Of a stretch of 64,000 bases of DNA, positions 26,290 through 34,855 are shown piece by piece; within the stretch, counting starts at the first letter, position 1; every line of letters starts with the position of its first letter. The translations under genes and the position numbers were made by a program. Origin of the DNA: Candidatus Mycobacterium wuenschmannii (GTDB taxonomy: Bacteria; Actinomycetota; Actinomycetes; Mycobacteriales; Mycobacteriaceae); the NCBI RefSeq assembly GCF_030252325.1, contig NZ_CP126981.1:1922001-1986000 (forward strand). The letters run 5' to 3'. Under the pieces are notes generated by a model. The model made no database searches and was not told where the DNA came from. It worked only from the letters and a program-made list of their open reading frames with translations.

Positions 26290-27912
26290 CTACGCGAGCG
26301 TGAAGCCGGTGTACCCGGCCGCCGCGATCTCGTCGCAGCGGCGCCGGTATTCGGGAATTCCGCCGGTATAACCCATGTACATCCGTTTCTTGCCGGGCAC
26401 GTTGCCACCGTTGTACCAGGAGTTGCAGGACGGGTGGACGAGAACGGTGGGGGCAACCAGCGAGGTGGCGTGCTCGATCCAGTCCTGCTGCGCCGATGGC
26501 ATTGCCTCGATGGTGCGAATACCGTTGGCGCGCAGGTATTCAAGGCAGTCGCCGATCCATTCCACGTGCTGTTCCAGCGCAGCGACGAAGTTTGTGGCCG
26601 CGCTCGGGCTGCCTGGACCCTGGATGGTGAACAGGTTCGGGAAGCCGGCGACCGCTATGCCCAGATACGACAGCGGCCCCTCGTCAGCCCAGAACTCGGC
26701 GAGCGAAGCGCCGTCGCGGCCGCGGATGTCGATGCGACTCAGCGCGCCGGTCATGGCGTCGAAGCCGGTCGCGTAGACGATCACGTCGAGGTCGAAATCC
26801 TCACGCGCGGTCCGGATACCGGCGGCCGTCAGACGTTCGATCGGCGCGGCTCGCAGATCGACCAGGGTCACGTTGTCGCGGTTGAATGTTTCGTAGTAGC
26901 CCTGGTCGATGATCGGCCGCTTGCAGGCGAACGGATAGTCGGGCACCAAGGACGCCGCGGTCTGCGGGTCCTCGACGATCCGGGCCACCGCCTCGCCGTA
27001 CAACGTTGCGGCCATCCGGTTGGCCTCGATGTCGAAGAAGATGTCGCCCCAATTCAGCGCGCCCAGCACGCCGTGTTCGTCGATCGCGCGCAACTGCTCT
27101 TCGCGAGACGCCGACTTCAGCGGTGGCTTGCCGAGCATCTCGAGCAGCACCGAGAACGCGCTCAGCCGGGCGGCCCCGATCGGGTGCATCCGCTGCGCGG
27201 CACGGATGCCGGAGTAGTCGGCCTTCATCGCGTCGAGTTCGCCCGGCTCGAAGCGGCGCACCTTCCAGGGCAGCGTGTATGCCGGCGATCGCTGAAACAC
27301 GAACAGCTGCTTTGCTTCTCGAGCAACCACAGGAATGAGTTGGACGCCGGTCGAGCCGGTGCCGATGACGCCGATCCGCTTGCCGGTGAAGTCGACACCG
27401 CCCCGCGGCCACTGCGAGGTGAGTAACGACATCCCGGCGAACTCGTCCATGCCGGGGAAGCCGGGTTGCAGTGCCACCGACAGGATGCCCGAGGCTGCGA
27501 TTACGAACGGCGCGACGAAGGACTGCCCCGCATCGGTGCGCACCTCCCACTCCGCGGCGTCTTCGTCGAAAGTCATCGCGACGACCCTGGCGCCGAACTG
27601 GATGTCCCGGCGGAGGTCGAGTCGGTCGGCGACGAAATTCAGGTAGGCCTCCACCTCGGGCTGGGCCGGCATCGTCTCGGTCCACACCCACTCCTGCTGA
27701 ATCGCGTCGGAGAAGCTGTAGGAATACTCGATGCTCTCGATGTCGCAGCGAGCGCCCGGATATCGGTTGTAAAACCAAGTACCGCCGACGTTTTCGGCCA
27801 TCTCCAGCACCCGTACCCGCAGACCGAGCTCACGCAGTCGATGCAAGGAATACAGCCCGGAAAAGCCGGCACCGATCACGATCGCGTCGAGACGCCGACC
27901 GGTCTCAGGCAT
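26290..27912 (-). CDS. Flavin monooxygenase of the Baeyer-Villiger type with altered fingerprint
   Basis: A 540-residue two-dinucleotide-fold flavoprotein: FAD fold VIGAGFSGLYSLHRL, VGGTWFYNRYPGARCD, and NADPH fold VIGTGSTGVQ. The length and start fit cyclohexanone/steroid-type Baeyer-Villiger monooxygenases. The family fingerprint F-x-G-x3-H-x3-W-P reads FAGMSLLTSQWP, with Leu164 (codon 27421-27423) in place of the conserved His. ATG 27912 is chosen; GTG 27918 is also open. It overlaps the SnoaL gene and is followed by a hydrolase that could open the lactone formed. Catalytic type is therefore uncertain. Confidence 0.88.
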   Translation of the reverse strand: MPETGRRLDAIVIGAGFSGLYSLHRLRELGLRVRVLEMAENVGGTWFYNRYPGARCDIESIEYSYSFSDAIQQEWVWTETMPAQPEVEAYLNFVADRLDLRRDIQFGARVVAMTFDEDAAEWEVRTDAGQSFVAPFVIAASGILSVALQPGFPGMDEFAGMSLLTSQWPRGGVDFTGKRIGVIGTGSTGVQLIPVVAREAKQLFVFQRSPAYTLPWKVRRFEPGELDAMKADYSGIRAAQRMHPIGAARLSAFSVLLEMLGKPPLKSASREEQLRAIDEHGVLGALNWGDIFFDIEANRMAATLYGEAVARIVEDPQTAASLVPDYPFACKRPIIDQGYYETFNRDNVTLVDLRAAPIERLTAAGIRTAREDFDLDVIVYATGFDAMTGALSRIDIRGRDGASLAEFWADEGPLSYLGIAVAGFPNLFTIQGPGSPSAATNFVAALEQHVEWIGDCLEYLRANGIRTIEAMPSAQQDWIEHATSLVAPTVLVHPSCNSWYNGGNVPGKKRMYMGYTGGIPEYRRRCDEIAAAGYTGFTLA

Positions 27913-28345
27913 TGTCACCCGTGATTTGCTGAATGGTGCGCGTGAGATGCAGCGTCTTGATCACCCAAGCGCCGTCCTGCTTTTCGTAGGTCTCGTGATA
28001 GTGGCCCGCGCCGTGCAGTTCATTGCCGTTGGCGAAGACGATCCAGTCCTCCATCGCCCAGATGCCAGTGGCGGTTTCCGATGAGGTCAAGGTGATCTCC
28101 GGCGTGTGACAATGATGCATCGTCTGCGCGCCCTCGAGGCTGGCCAGCACCATCGGAACGAAGTTGTCGACGCCCTCGACGGGCGGGGCGGTCATCGGAT
28201 CGGCCCCGCCGGTCGACACCGCCAAGTCCAACAGGACCACCACGTCGGTGGCGAATACGCTGCGCCACCCGCTGGCATCCTTGGCGTCGAGAAAGCGGCA
28301 ATAACGAGCTTTCACCTGCCGGATCGCTTCGAGATCGTCAGACAT
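27905..28345 (-). CDS. SnoaL/NTF2-like small protein
   Basis: A 146-residue protein of the SnoaL-like fold, with the N-terminal helix DLEAIRQVKARYCRFLDAKDASGWRSVFATD typical of the family. It continues with beta strands including HHCHTPEITL and GAGHYHETYEK. Members are isomerases, hydratases or polyketide cyclases that work on cyclic intermediates. It is the first gene of the minus-strand operon and overlaps the monooxygenase start. Dyad site E lies 30 bases upstream. Confidence 0.8.
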   Translation of the reverse strand: MSDDLEAIRQVKARYCRFLDAKDASGWRSVFATDVVVLLDLAVSTGGADPMTAPPVEGVDNFVPMVLASLEGAQTMHHCHTPEITLTSSETATGIWAMEDWIVFANGNELHGAGHYHETYEKQDGAWVIKTLHLTRTIQQITGDNA

Positions 28346-28374
28346 TCCGCAGCGCCTCCTTCAGCTGAAATCAA

Positions 28375-28393
28375 TACTGTAACGTATTTAGTA
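28375..28393. promoter_or_regulatory. 19-bp dyad, site E
   Basis: TACTGTAACGTATTTAGTA matches 11 of 14 fixed consensus positions. It sits almost exactly midway between two divergent starts: the SnoaL gene (28345, minus) and the Rieske oxygenase (28423, plus). Confidence 0.6.
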
Positions 28394-28422
28394 TCATCGC
28401 GACGAGGCCAGGAGGCGCCGGC

Positions 28423-29415
28423 GTGAAAGTCCCCTTCACCTGGAAAGTCACCGGCTGGTTCATGGTCGGATGGTCGCCGGAATTCCCGGTCGGCGAGACG
28501 CGGCCGCTGCACTACTTCGGCGAGGATCTGGTTGCCTACCGCGACGAGCACGGCGAGTTGCACGTCATGGAAGCCCACTGCAAACACCTGGGGGCCCACA
28601 TCGGCCACGGCGGCACCGTCGTCGGCGACTGCGTGCAGTGTCCGTTCCATGGCTGGCGCTGGGGGCCCGACGGCAGCAACCGCTACATCCCCTACCAGCC
28701 GGACCGGCCCAACAAGGTGCTGCGGCTGCGGGTGTATCCCGTCCGCGAACAGCACGACTGCGTATTCATCTGGCATCAGCCGGAAGGCAAAGAGCCGCAA
28801 TGGGACATGCCGGACATCTTCGGCTCGTTCCCGCAGTTCGAGACCGACCCGGCGACCTACTATCGGGCCTACCCGGAGTTCTCCCGACGGGCCGAACGCG
28901 AGCCGGTGCATCCACAGATCGTGGCCGAGAATGCACCCGACAGTGCACATTTCGAGTACGTCCACCACGCGACCGTTACGCCCCGCGTGCTGGACTGGAA
29001 GATCGTCGACCACGAATGGCGATTCGTCGCGGGCTGGCCGGACGCCCGCAGCGACGACCCCGAGGACCTGGCGCTGAGGTTTCACAGCAATCTGTTCGGT
29101 CTGGGCGGGGCGATCAGTGTGTTCGAGGGAGCACAGAACCACCGACTGATCTTCACCTGCACGCCGGTCGACGACGAGTGCTCGGACCTGTTCTATTCCA
29201 TCTGGTGGCCACGCCTGCCCGGCGACACCGCCGACGTCCCACACGGCGAACTGCGCGACACCATCGAAAAGCACTTCCTCTCAACGGTCTTCGACGACCT
29301 GGAGATCTGGCGCTACCAGCGGTACGTCGAGAATCCCGCGCTGTCCCGCGAAGACGCGAAAGGTTATATGGCCCTGCGCAAGTGGGCCACCCAGTTCTAC
29401 GAAGTGCCGGCGTGA
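28423..29415 (+). CDS. Rieske non-heme iron oxygenase (KshA-like)
   Basis: A 330-residue oxygenase with GTG start. The Rieske centre is C-K-H in AHCKHLGAH and C-P-F-H in QCPFHGW, 17 residues apart. The mononuclear iron site has D-x2-H-x4-H in APDSAHFEYVHHA plus a late Asp in TVFDDLEIWRYQRY. The overall pattern, including FVGW/GWSPEF-type entry and the DLEIW segment, resembles 3-ketosteroid 9-alpha-hydroxylase oxygenase and other terpene/steroid Rieske enzymes. It is shorter than KshA (about 380). No dedicated reductase gene is adjacent. It heads a four-gene operon. Confidence 0.92.
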   Translation: MKVPFTWKVTGWFMVGWSPEFPVGETRPLHYFGEDLVAYRDEHGELHVMEAHCKHLGAHIGHGGTVVGDCVQCPFHGWRWGPDGSNRYIPYQPDRPNKVLRLRVYPVREQHDCVFIWHQPEGKEPQWDMPDIFGSFPQFETDPATYYRAYPEFSRRAEREPVHPQIVAENAPDSAHFEYVHHATVTPRVLDWKIVDHEWRFVAGWPDARSDDPEDLALRFHSNLFGLGGAISVFEGAQNHRLIFTCTPVDDECSDLFYSIWWPRLPGDTADVPHGELRDTIEKHFLSTVFDDLEIWRYQRYVENPALSREDAKGYMALRKWATQFYEVPA

Positions 29416-30044
29416 GTCCCCTCGCCGAGATCGCCGCGCCCGAGCACACGGCGATCGTCACCCAGGAATGCCAGGGCGCGGTCATCGGCCCGAACGCCGG
29501 CCTGGCGCAACTGGCCGACGAGGCCCGCCGCGTCGCGCTGCCCAATATCGTCAGGCTGTTGCCGGTGGCGAGGGCCGCCGGGGTGCGGGTGGTGCACTGC
29601 ACCGTGCAGCGTCGGCCCGACGGGCTCGGAGCCAACCACAACGCCAAGATCTTCACCATCGGCCGCGGCGAGGTGAACATCCTCCCCGGCACTCCCGGCG
29701 CGACCGTGCTGCCCGAATTGGGACCCGAGCCAAGCGATCTCGTGTTGAGCCGCTGGCACGGCATCGGCCCGATGGGCGGGACGGATCTCGACGCGGTGCT
29801 GCGCAACCTGGGGGTGACCACCATCGTGGTAGTCGGGGTGTCGCTGAACCTGGCGATCCCCAACGTCGTGATGGACGCGGTGAACGCCGCCTATCGGGTT
29901 GTCGTGCCGCGCGATGCCGTCGCCGGCATCCCTACCGACTACGGCAATGCGATCATCGACAACATGTTGTCGCTGCTGGCGACGATCACCACCACCGACG
30001 ATCTGATGCAGACGTGGGGCCGGCCGGACGGGGGGACTACGTGA
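29412..30044 (+). CDS. Isochorismatase-fold protein without the D-K-C triad
   Basis: A 210-residue cysteine-hydrolase fold protein starting at GTG 29412, overlapping the oxygenase stop. The family's first catalytic Asp is Glu19 in IVTQECQG. The Lys region reads S-R-W (113-115), and the catalytic Cys before the last helix is Ala148 (GVSLNLAIPN). GTDLDAVLRNLGV and YRVVVPRDAVAG keep the rest of the fold pattern. It is unlikely to work as a normal isochorismatase or amidase. It may bind a small acid, or be a diverged group specific to actinobacterial catabolic operons. Confidence 0.8.
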   Translation: MSPLAEIAAPEHTAIVTQECQGAVIGPNAGLAQLADEARRVALPNIVRLLPVARAAGVRVVHCTVQRRPDGLGANHNAKIFTIGRGEVNILPGTPGATVLPELGPEPSDLVLSRWHGIGPMGGTDLDAVLRNLGVTTIVVVGVSLNLAIPNVVMDAVNAAYRVVVPRDAVAGIPTDYGNAIIDNMLSLLATITTTDDLMQTWGRPDGGTT

Positions 30045-30661
30045 CCGACACCGCACCCGCGGATCGGGGTGGATTCCCCGACGTTCGACCGGTGGAAGAC
30101 GCGCCCGACGAGCTGCGCCGATATGTCGCAGCGCTGCGCCGACTGCACGACCTGACCGTGTCCACCAACCCGGGTGACGCGCTGTGGGCCGACGCGGCCG
30201 CGCATCTCGAAAGCGCATGCGCGCTGCTGGATGGACATCAGGTTCCGGAGGCGGAGAACGTGGCCGGTCGGGTGCTGAGCATCCCGGGCCTCGGCCATCC
30301 GCTGATGCCCCCGTGGACGGTGATCCGGTCCGGACCTGACGGCGTCACGATGGCCGGCGGTTTCACCGAGGCACACGTGGGCGGCAACCGCGCCGTGCAC
30401 GGCGGGATCATCCCGCTGCTGTACGACTGGCTGTTCGGGATGGCAGTGACCGCGGCCGACGTCTTCCCGACCAGGACCGCATTCCTGCACGTCGACTACC
30501 GGAAGATCACCCCGATCGACGAGCCGCTGGAAGCCAGGTGCGCGGTCAGCAGGATCGACGGCCGGAAAGTTTTCATAGAGGCTACTATGACATCGGCCGA
30601 CGGCGCCGTGCTCAGCGAAGCCAACGGCCTGATGGTCCGCTTGCTTCCACACCAGCCGTAA
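30041..30661 (+). CDS. PaaI-type hotdog thioesterase
   Basis: A 206-residue protein. Its last 130 residues are a hotdog thioesterase domain: GGFTEAHVGGNRAVHGGIIPLLYDWLFGMA contains the typical H-G-G before the central helix, followed by FLHVDYRKITPIDEPLEARC. The first 80 residues are a helical extension. GTG 30041 overlaps the previous stop. It likely hydrolyses an acyl-CoA of the pathway or relieves CoA trapping. It precedes the acyl-CoA ligase gene by 7 bases. Confidence 0.85.
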   Translation: MTDTAPADRGGFPDVRPVEDAPDELRRYVAALRRLHDLTVSTNPGDALWADAAAHLESACALLDGHQVPEAENVAGRVLSIPGLGHPLMPPWTVIRSGPDGVTMAGGFTEAHVGGNRAVHGGIIPLLYDWLFGMAVTAADVFPTRTAFLHVDYRKITPIDEPLEARCAVSRIDGRKVFIEATMTSADGAVLSEANGLMVRLLPHQP

Positions 30662-30668
30662 GGTCCAG

Positions 30669-32339
30669 ATGCCCGCCACCGCAGTCGAATTCACCGTTCC
30701 CGCCGTCACCGCCGCCGTTGCGGCGACGATTCCCGACCGAGAGCTCATCATCCAGGGCGACCGGCGCTATACCTACGCCCAGATCATGGATCGCTCGCAG
30801 CGGCTGGCCGCGTATCTGCATTCCCGCGGATTGGGTTGCCACACAGAACGATCGACACTCGGTGGCCATGAGGTCGGGCAGGATCTGGTGGGTCTGTACG
30901 CCTACAACGGCAACGAGTTCGTCGAGTCGCTGGTCGGTGCCTTCGCCGCGCGGGTGGCGCCGTTCAACGTCAACTTCCGCTACGTCAAGAGCGAACTGCA
31001 GTACCTGCTCGCCGACTCCGGCGCGACGGCGTTGATCTATCACGCCGCCTTCGCCCCGCGGGTCGCCGAGGTGCTGCCGGATCTTCCGCAGCTGCGCGTC
31101 CTGATCCAGATTGCCGACGACTCGGGTAACGAATTGCTCGACGGCGCCGTGGACTACGAAGAAGCGATCAACGCCGAGTCTCCGGCACCGGCCGTCGAGC
31201 ACTCCCCCGACGACCTGTACGTCCTGTACACCGGGGGCACCACCGGCATGCCGAAGGGCGTGCTGTGGCGGCAACACGACATCTTCATGACGTCGTTCGG
31301 CGGTCGAAACCTGATGACCGGCGAGCCCACCGATTCTCTCGAGCAGATCCTGGGGCGCCTGGACGGCAGCACCCCCACCAAGCTGATGATCCTGCCGCCG
31401 CTGATTCACGGCGCCGCGCAGTGGAGTGTGATGACGGCGATCACGACCGGCCAGACCGTCGTATTCCCTTCTGTGGTCGACCATTTGGACGCCGACGACG
31501 TTGTCCGCACCATCGATCGGGAGAAGGTGATGACGGTGACGGTGGTCGGCGACGCGATGGCGCGCCCGCTGGTCGCCGCGATCGAGAAGGCGCGCGAGGA
31601 CGGGACAGCCGACGTGTCGTCGCTGGCGGTGGTGGCCAACGGCGGCGCGCTGCTGACCCCGTACGTCAAGCAGCGCCTGATCGAGGTGCTGCCGAATGCG
31701 ATCGTCGTCGACGGTGTCGGCTCGTCGGAGACCGGCGCGCAGATGCACCACATGTCGACATCGGGCACGGTGTCGACCGGCACCTTCAACGCCGGGCCGG
31801 ACACTTTCGTCGCCGCCGAGGGTCTCGGTGCGCTGCTACAGCCGGGTCACGACGGGATGGGCTGGCTGGCCCAACGGGGTTACGTGCCTTTGGGTTACAA
31901 GGGCGACGCCACCAAGACGGCCGCCACGTTCCCGGTGATCGACGGTGTGCGCTACGCGGTGCCGGGCGACCGTGCGCGGCATCTCGACGGTGGCCGGATC
32001 GAACTGCTGGGCCGCGACTCCGTGACGATCAACTCCGGAGGCGAGAAGATCTTCGTCGAAGAGGTTGAAACCGCGATCGCGTCGCATCCGGCCGTGACCG
32101 ACGTCGTCGTCGCCGGACGCCCCAGCGAGCGATGGGGACAGGAAGTCGTCGCCGTGGTCGCGCTCGCCGACGGTGCTACCGCCGCTGCAGGCGAGTTGAT
32201 CGACCATGCCGCACGGACTTTGGCGCGCTACAAACTGCCGAAAGCAATCGTGTTCCGTGCGGCCATCGTGCGTAGCCCCGCCGGCAAGGCCGACTACCGG
32301 TGGGCCCGCGAGCAGGCGGTCGGCGAATCAGCCGAGTGA
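30669..32339 (+). CDS. Acyl-CoA synthetase (FadD type, AMP-binding)
   Basis: A 556-residue ligase with the P-loop YTGGTTGMPKGVLWR, the A5 region GVGSSETGAQ, the A8 region PGDRARHLDGG and IELLGRD, and the catalytic Lys near the C terminus in RSPAGKADY. The organisation resembles the actinobacterial FadD3/FadD17/FadD19-like ligases that activate sterol-derived acids. It has an unusual insertion-like segment near residues 55-70 (GLGCHTERSTLGGHEVGQD). It ends with a 12-base overlap with the convergent P450 gene. Substrate is unproven. Confidence 0.92.
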   Translation: MPATAVEFTVPAVTAAVAATIPDRELIIQGDRRYTYAQIMDRSQRLAAYLHSRGLGCHTERSTLGGHEVGQDLVGLYAYNGNEFVESLVGAFAARVAPFNVNFRYVKSELQYLLADSGATALIYHAAFAPRVAEVLPDLPQLRVLIQIADDSGNELLDGAVDYEEAINAESPAPAVEHSPDDLYVLYTGGTTGMPKGVLWRQHDIFMTSFGGRNLMTGEPTDSLEQILGRLDGSTPTKLMILPPLIHGAAQWSVMTAITTGQTVVFPSVVDHLDADDVVRTIDREKVMTVTVVGDAMARPLVAAIEKAREDGTADVSSLAVVANGGALLTPYVKQRLIEVLPNAIVVDGVGSSETGAQMHHMSTSGTVSTGTFNAGPDTFVAAEGLGALLQPGHDGMGWLAQRGYVPLGYKGDATKTAATFPVIDGVRYAVPGDRARHLDGGRIELLGRDSVTINSGGEKIFVEEVETAIASHPAVTDVVVAGRPSERWGQEVVAVVALADGATAAAGELIDHAARTLARYKLPKAIVFRAAIVRSPAGKADYRWAREQAVGESAE

Positions 32340-33620
32340 CACCGGCAGATGTTTGAGCCCGTGCAGTCCAATGTTGTGGTTGTAGACCGGCGGGCCGGCG
32401 AGACTCAACCGTGGAAAGCGCTCGAACAGTGTTTGCAAGCCGATCTGGACTTCCATCCGCCCCAACGCCGCGCCCAGGCAGGTGTGTACGCCAGTGCCGA
32501 AGGTGATGTGTTCGCGGGCGTTGGCACGGGCGGCGTCGAAGGCGTTCGGGTTGTCGAAGACCGCCGGATCCCGATTGGCCCCGCCGTACATGACGAACAC
32601 CGCCTCGCCCGCCCGGATCGAATAACCTTCGATCTCAATGTCTTCCGCAGCGACCCGGGGCACAAACTGAACCGGGGTGTCGTAGCGCAGGGCCTCTTCG
32701 ACGGCGTTGGGCCATCCGTCGGGGTTCGCGCGCAGCGTCGCCAACTGATCCGGGTGACGGGTGAGCGCGATGACGGACTTGCCGAGGATGTGCGTCGTGG
32801 TGATGAACCCCGCGCCGAACAGCAAGGCGGCGAGCATCTTGAGTTCGGCTTCGGTCAAGTCGCTGTTGCGGATGACATCGGACAGGATGCTGTCGCCGCC
32901 GGTGCGGCGTAGCCGCGCGATGTGGTCGCCGACGTATCTCTCGAACTCCCGCAGGATGTCCGTGCCGGCGCGGTAGTGCCGCCACGACGGCCCGACACTG
33001 CCCAGCAGGCTGGTGGCCGTCTCGGCGACGTGCAGCAGATAGGGCGTGTCGTCGCGCGGCATCCCCATGAGGTCGGCGATCACCGCCATCGGGATCTGCG
33101 AGGCGTACTCGGTGAACAGATCGCAGTCGGTCCTGCCGTCGAGACCGTCCAGCAGCCCGTCGACGAGATCCTGGATGCCGGCGCGCAGCCGATCAAGGGC
33201 CCGCGGCGTGAAGGCGCGCGTCACCGGCTGGCGCAGCCGGGCGTGGTCCGGAGGGTCGGTGACCAGCATCGAGGGCGGTTCGATCGGGTTCATCACGCCC
33301 GGGTCGGTTCTGGCCAGGATCCACTGGCCGAGCCGGAAGGGGGCCCGATCGCTGGGCTTGGCGGTCCTGATCCGGCTGTCGCGCAGCAGCTCGCGCAGGA
33401 TCCGCGCGTCGGCGCAGACCCAGCCGGCGCCAGCCACGCGGGACATCCGGCCGCGGGCGCGCACCTGCTCGATCAGGGGATAGATGTCGTCGACCGGGTT
33501 GCTGTCGATCGTCAGCAGCTTGGCCATTGGATCGTTTCGCCGAGCCAGCAGGCCCAGCATCGTCCGTGGCAGCCCGTAGCCCGTCGCCCAATGCACCGCG
33601 TCGCGGATCGGAAGGTCCAC
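32328..33620 (-). CDS. Cytochrome P450 with altered I-helix motif
   Basis: A 430-residue P450. The K-helix E-E-A-L-R and heme loop FGTGVHTCLGAALGRME with the Cys ligand are intact. The I-helix oxygen-activation motif, normally A-G-x-[DE]-T, reads A270-G-F-I-T-T, so the acidic residue is Ile273 (codon 32802-32804). The first 35 residues (ATGYGLPRTMLGLLARRND) are longer than usual. Divergent from the AraC-type regulator gene, which may control it. An unusual proton-delivery route or a non-monooxygenase reaction is possible. Confidence 0.93.
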   Translation of the reverse strand: MDLPIRDAVHWATGYGLPRTMLGLLARRNDPMAKLLTIDSNPVDDIYPLIEQVRARGRMSRVAGAGWVCADARILRELLRDSRIRTAKPSDRAPFRLGQWILARTDPGVMNPIEPPSMLVTDPPDHARLRQPVTRAFTPRALDRLRAGIQDLVDGLLDGLDGRTDCDLFTEYASQIPMAVIADLMGMPRDDTPYLLHVAETATSLLGSVGPSWRHYRAGTDILREFERYVGDHIARLRRTGGDSILSDVIRNSDLTEAELKMLAALLFGAGFITTTHILGKSVIALTRHPDQLATLRANPDGWPNAVEEALRYDTPVQFVPRVAAEDIEIEGYSIRAGEAVFVMYGGANRDPAVFDNPNAFDAARANAREHITFGTGVHTCLGAALGRMEVQIGLQTLFERFPRLSLAGPPVYNHNIGLHGLKHLPVSLG

Positions 33621-33706
33621 GTACCCACACTCCCTGTCACCTGATTGCGCACGAGCCTAATGCTCTGTCTTCGGCGTCTTCGACATCGTTGGTCATACTG
33701 AGGTGC

Positions 33707-34768
33707 ATGACCGTGTTCGCGGGGCAGCAGGTGTCGCACTGGGACTTCCCGCGAAGCACCGTCAGCGTTGCCTTGATGACCGAATTCGGTTGCGACAACG
33801 GACTTGCCGCCGCAGACGTGCTGAGGGATTCCGGCCTGACCGACGCCGATCTGCGCGACCCCACATCGACGATCGTCGGGCGCCAGGAGTTGACGGTCGC
33901 CACCAACCTGGTCGACCTCTTGGGCGACCCGGCTGATCTCGGAATACGCGTGGGCAACGGTTACCACGTCGGATCCATGGGGATCTTCGGTTTCGCCTGC
34001 CTGACCAGCTCGACGCTGGGCGATGCCGTCCGGTTCGCGGCCCGCTTCTACGAGCTCAGCTACGGGTTCTGCCTACCGAGCGTGACGGTCGAGGGACCGG
34101 TGGCGGCGTTGCGACTCGACCTGCCGGACCTGACCGGGCCGGTGGCGGAGTTCCTGGTGCGACGCGATCTCGCGGCGATCGCGCAGGTCATGGCCGACCT
34201 GCTGGGCAGTCCCGTGCCGTTCACGTCGATCGAATTCGCTTCTCCCGCACCGATCTCGGGTGACCGGGCGATGCGCGACATGTTCGGCGTTGCCCCAGGA
34301 TACGACGCCGCGCTCAACGCCGCGAGGTTTCCGGCGGCGATGCTGGCCGACCGCCTGCCGCAGGCCAGCGAAATCACGGTCGCAACGTGCACGCAGCAGT
34401 GCGAGGAGTTGCTGGAGCGCCGCCGGGCCCGGACCGGCGTCGCCCGCCGGGTTCGCGACCGACTGGCGTCGATCAGTGGCGAACCGCACACGGTCGCGAG
34501 CGTGGCCCGGCACGTGGCGATGAGCGAGCGGACGCTGCGGCGCCGGCTGACCGAAGAGAACACGTCGTTCCGGGACCTCGCCGACGAGGTCCATCGGGGC
34601 CTCGCCGAGGAGCTGCTGGCGACCGGCGCGCTGTCGGTTGAGGACGTCGCCCTGCGGCTGGGCTACGCCGAGGCGACGAGCTTCATCGCGGCGTTCAAGC
34701 GCTGGACGGGTACGACTCCCGCCCGCTTTCAGCGCTCGGCCGGCCCCCGCGCGCGCCAGCCGGTCTGA
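33707..34768 (+). CDS. AraC-family transcriptional regulator
   Basis: A 353-residue regulator with an N-terminal ligand-binding domain of the arabinose-binding-like (PF12625) type (about 20-210) and a C-terminal AraC double helix-turn-helix: HTVASVARHVAMSERTLRRRL and VEDVALRLGYAEATSFIAAFKRWTGTTPARFQ. Start ATG 33707 (MTVFAGQQVSHWDFP). It lies between the divergent P450 gene and the Baeyer-Villiger monooxygenase/ChoD pair, so it probably regulates one or both. No copy of the 19-bp dyad is in its promoter. Confidence 0.92.
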   Translation: MTVFAGQQVSHWDFPRSTVSVALMTEFGCDNGLAAADVLRDSGLTDADLRDPTSTIVGRQELTVATNLVDLLGDPADLGIRVGNGYHVGSMGIFGFACLTSSTLGDAVRFAARFYELSYGFCLPSVTVEGPVAALRLDLPDLTGPVAEFLVRRDLAAIAQVMADLLGSPVPFTSIEFASPAPISGDRAMRDMFGVAPGYDAALNAARFPAAMLADRLPQASEITVATCTQQCEELLERRRARTGVARRVRDRLASISGEPHTVASVARHVAMSERTLRRRLTEENTSFRDLADEVHRGLAEELLATGALSVEDVALRLGYAEATSFIAAFKRWTGTTPARFQRSAGPRARQPV

Positions 34769-34855
34769 ACCGCATCGGCCATTTGGCCGGAATCATGGAT
34801 TTTGCGTCCGCAATCGTCTCCCGCCGGGGCGGGTACCACTCCTAACGTGGCCGTC

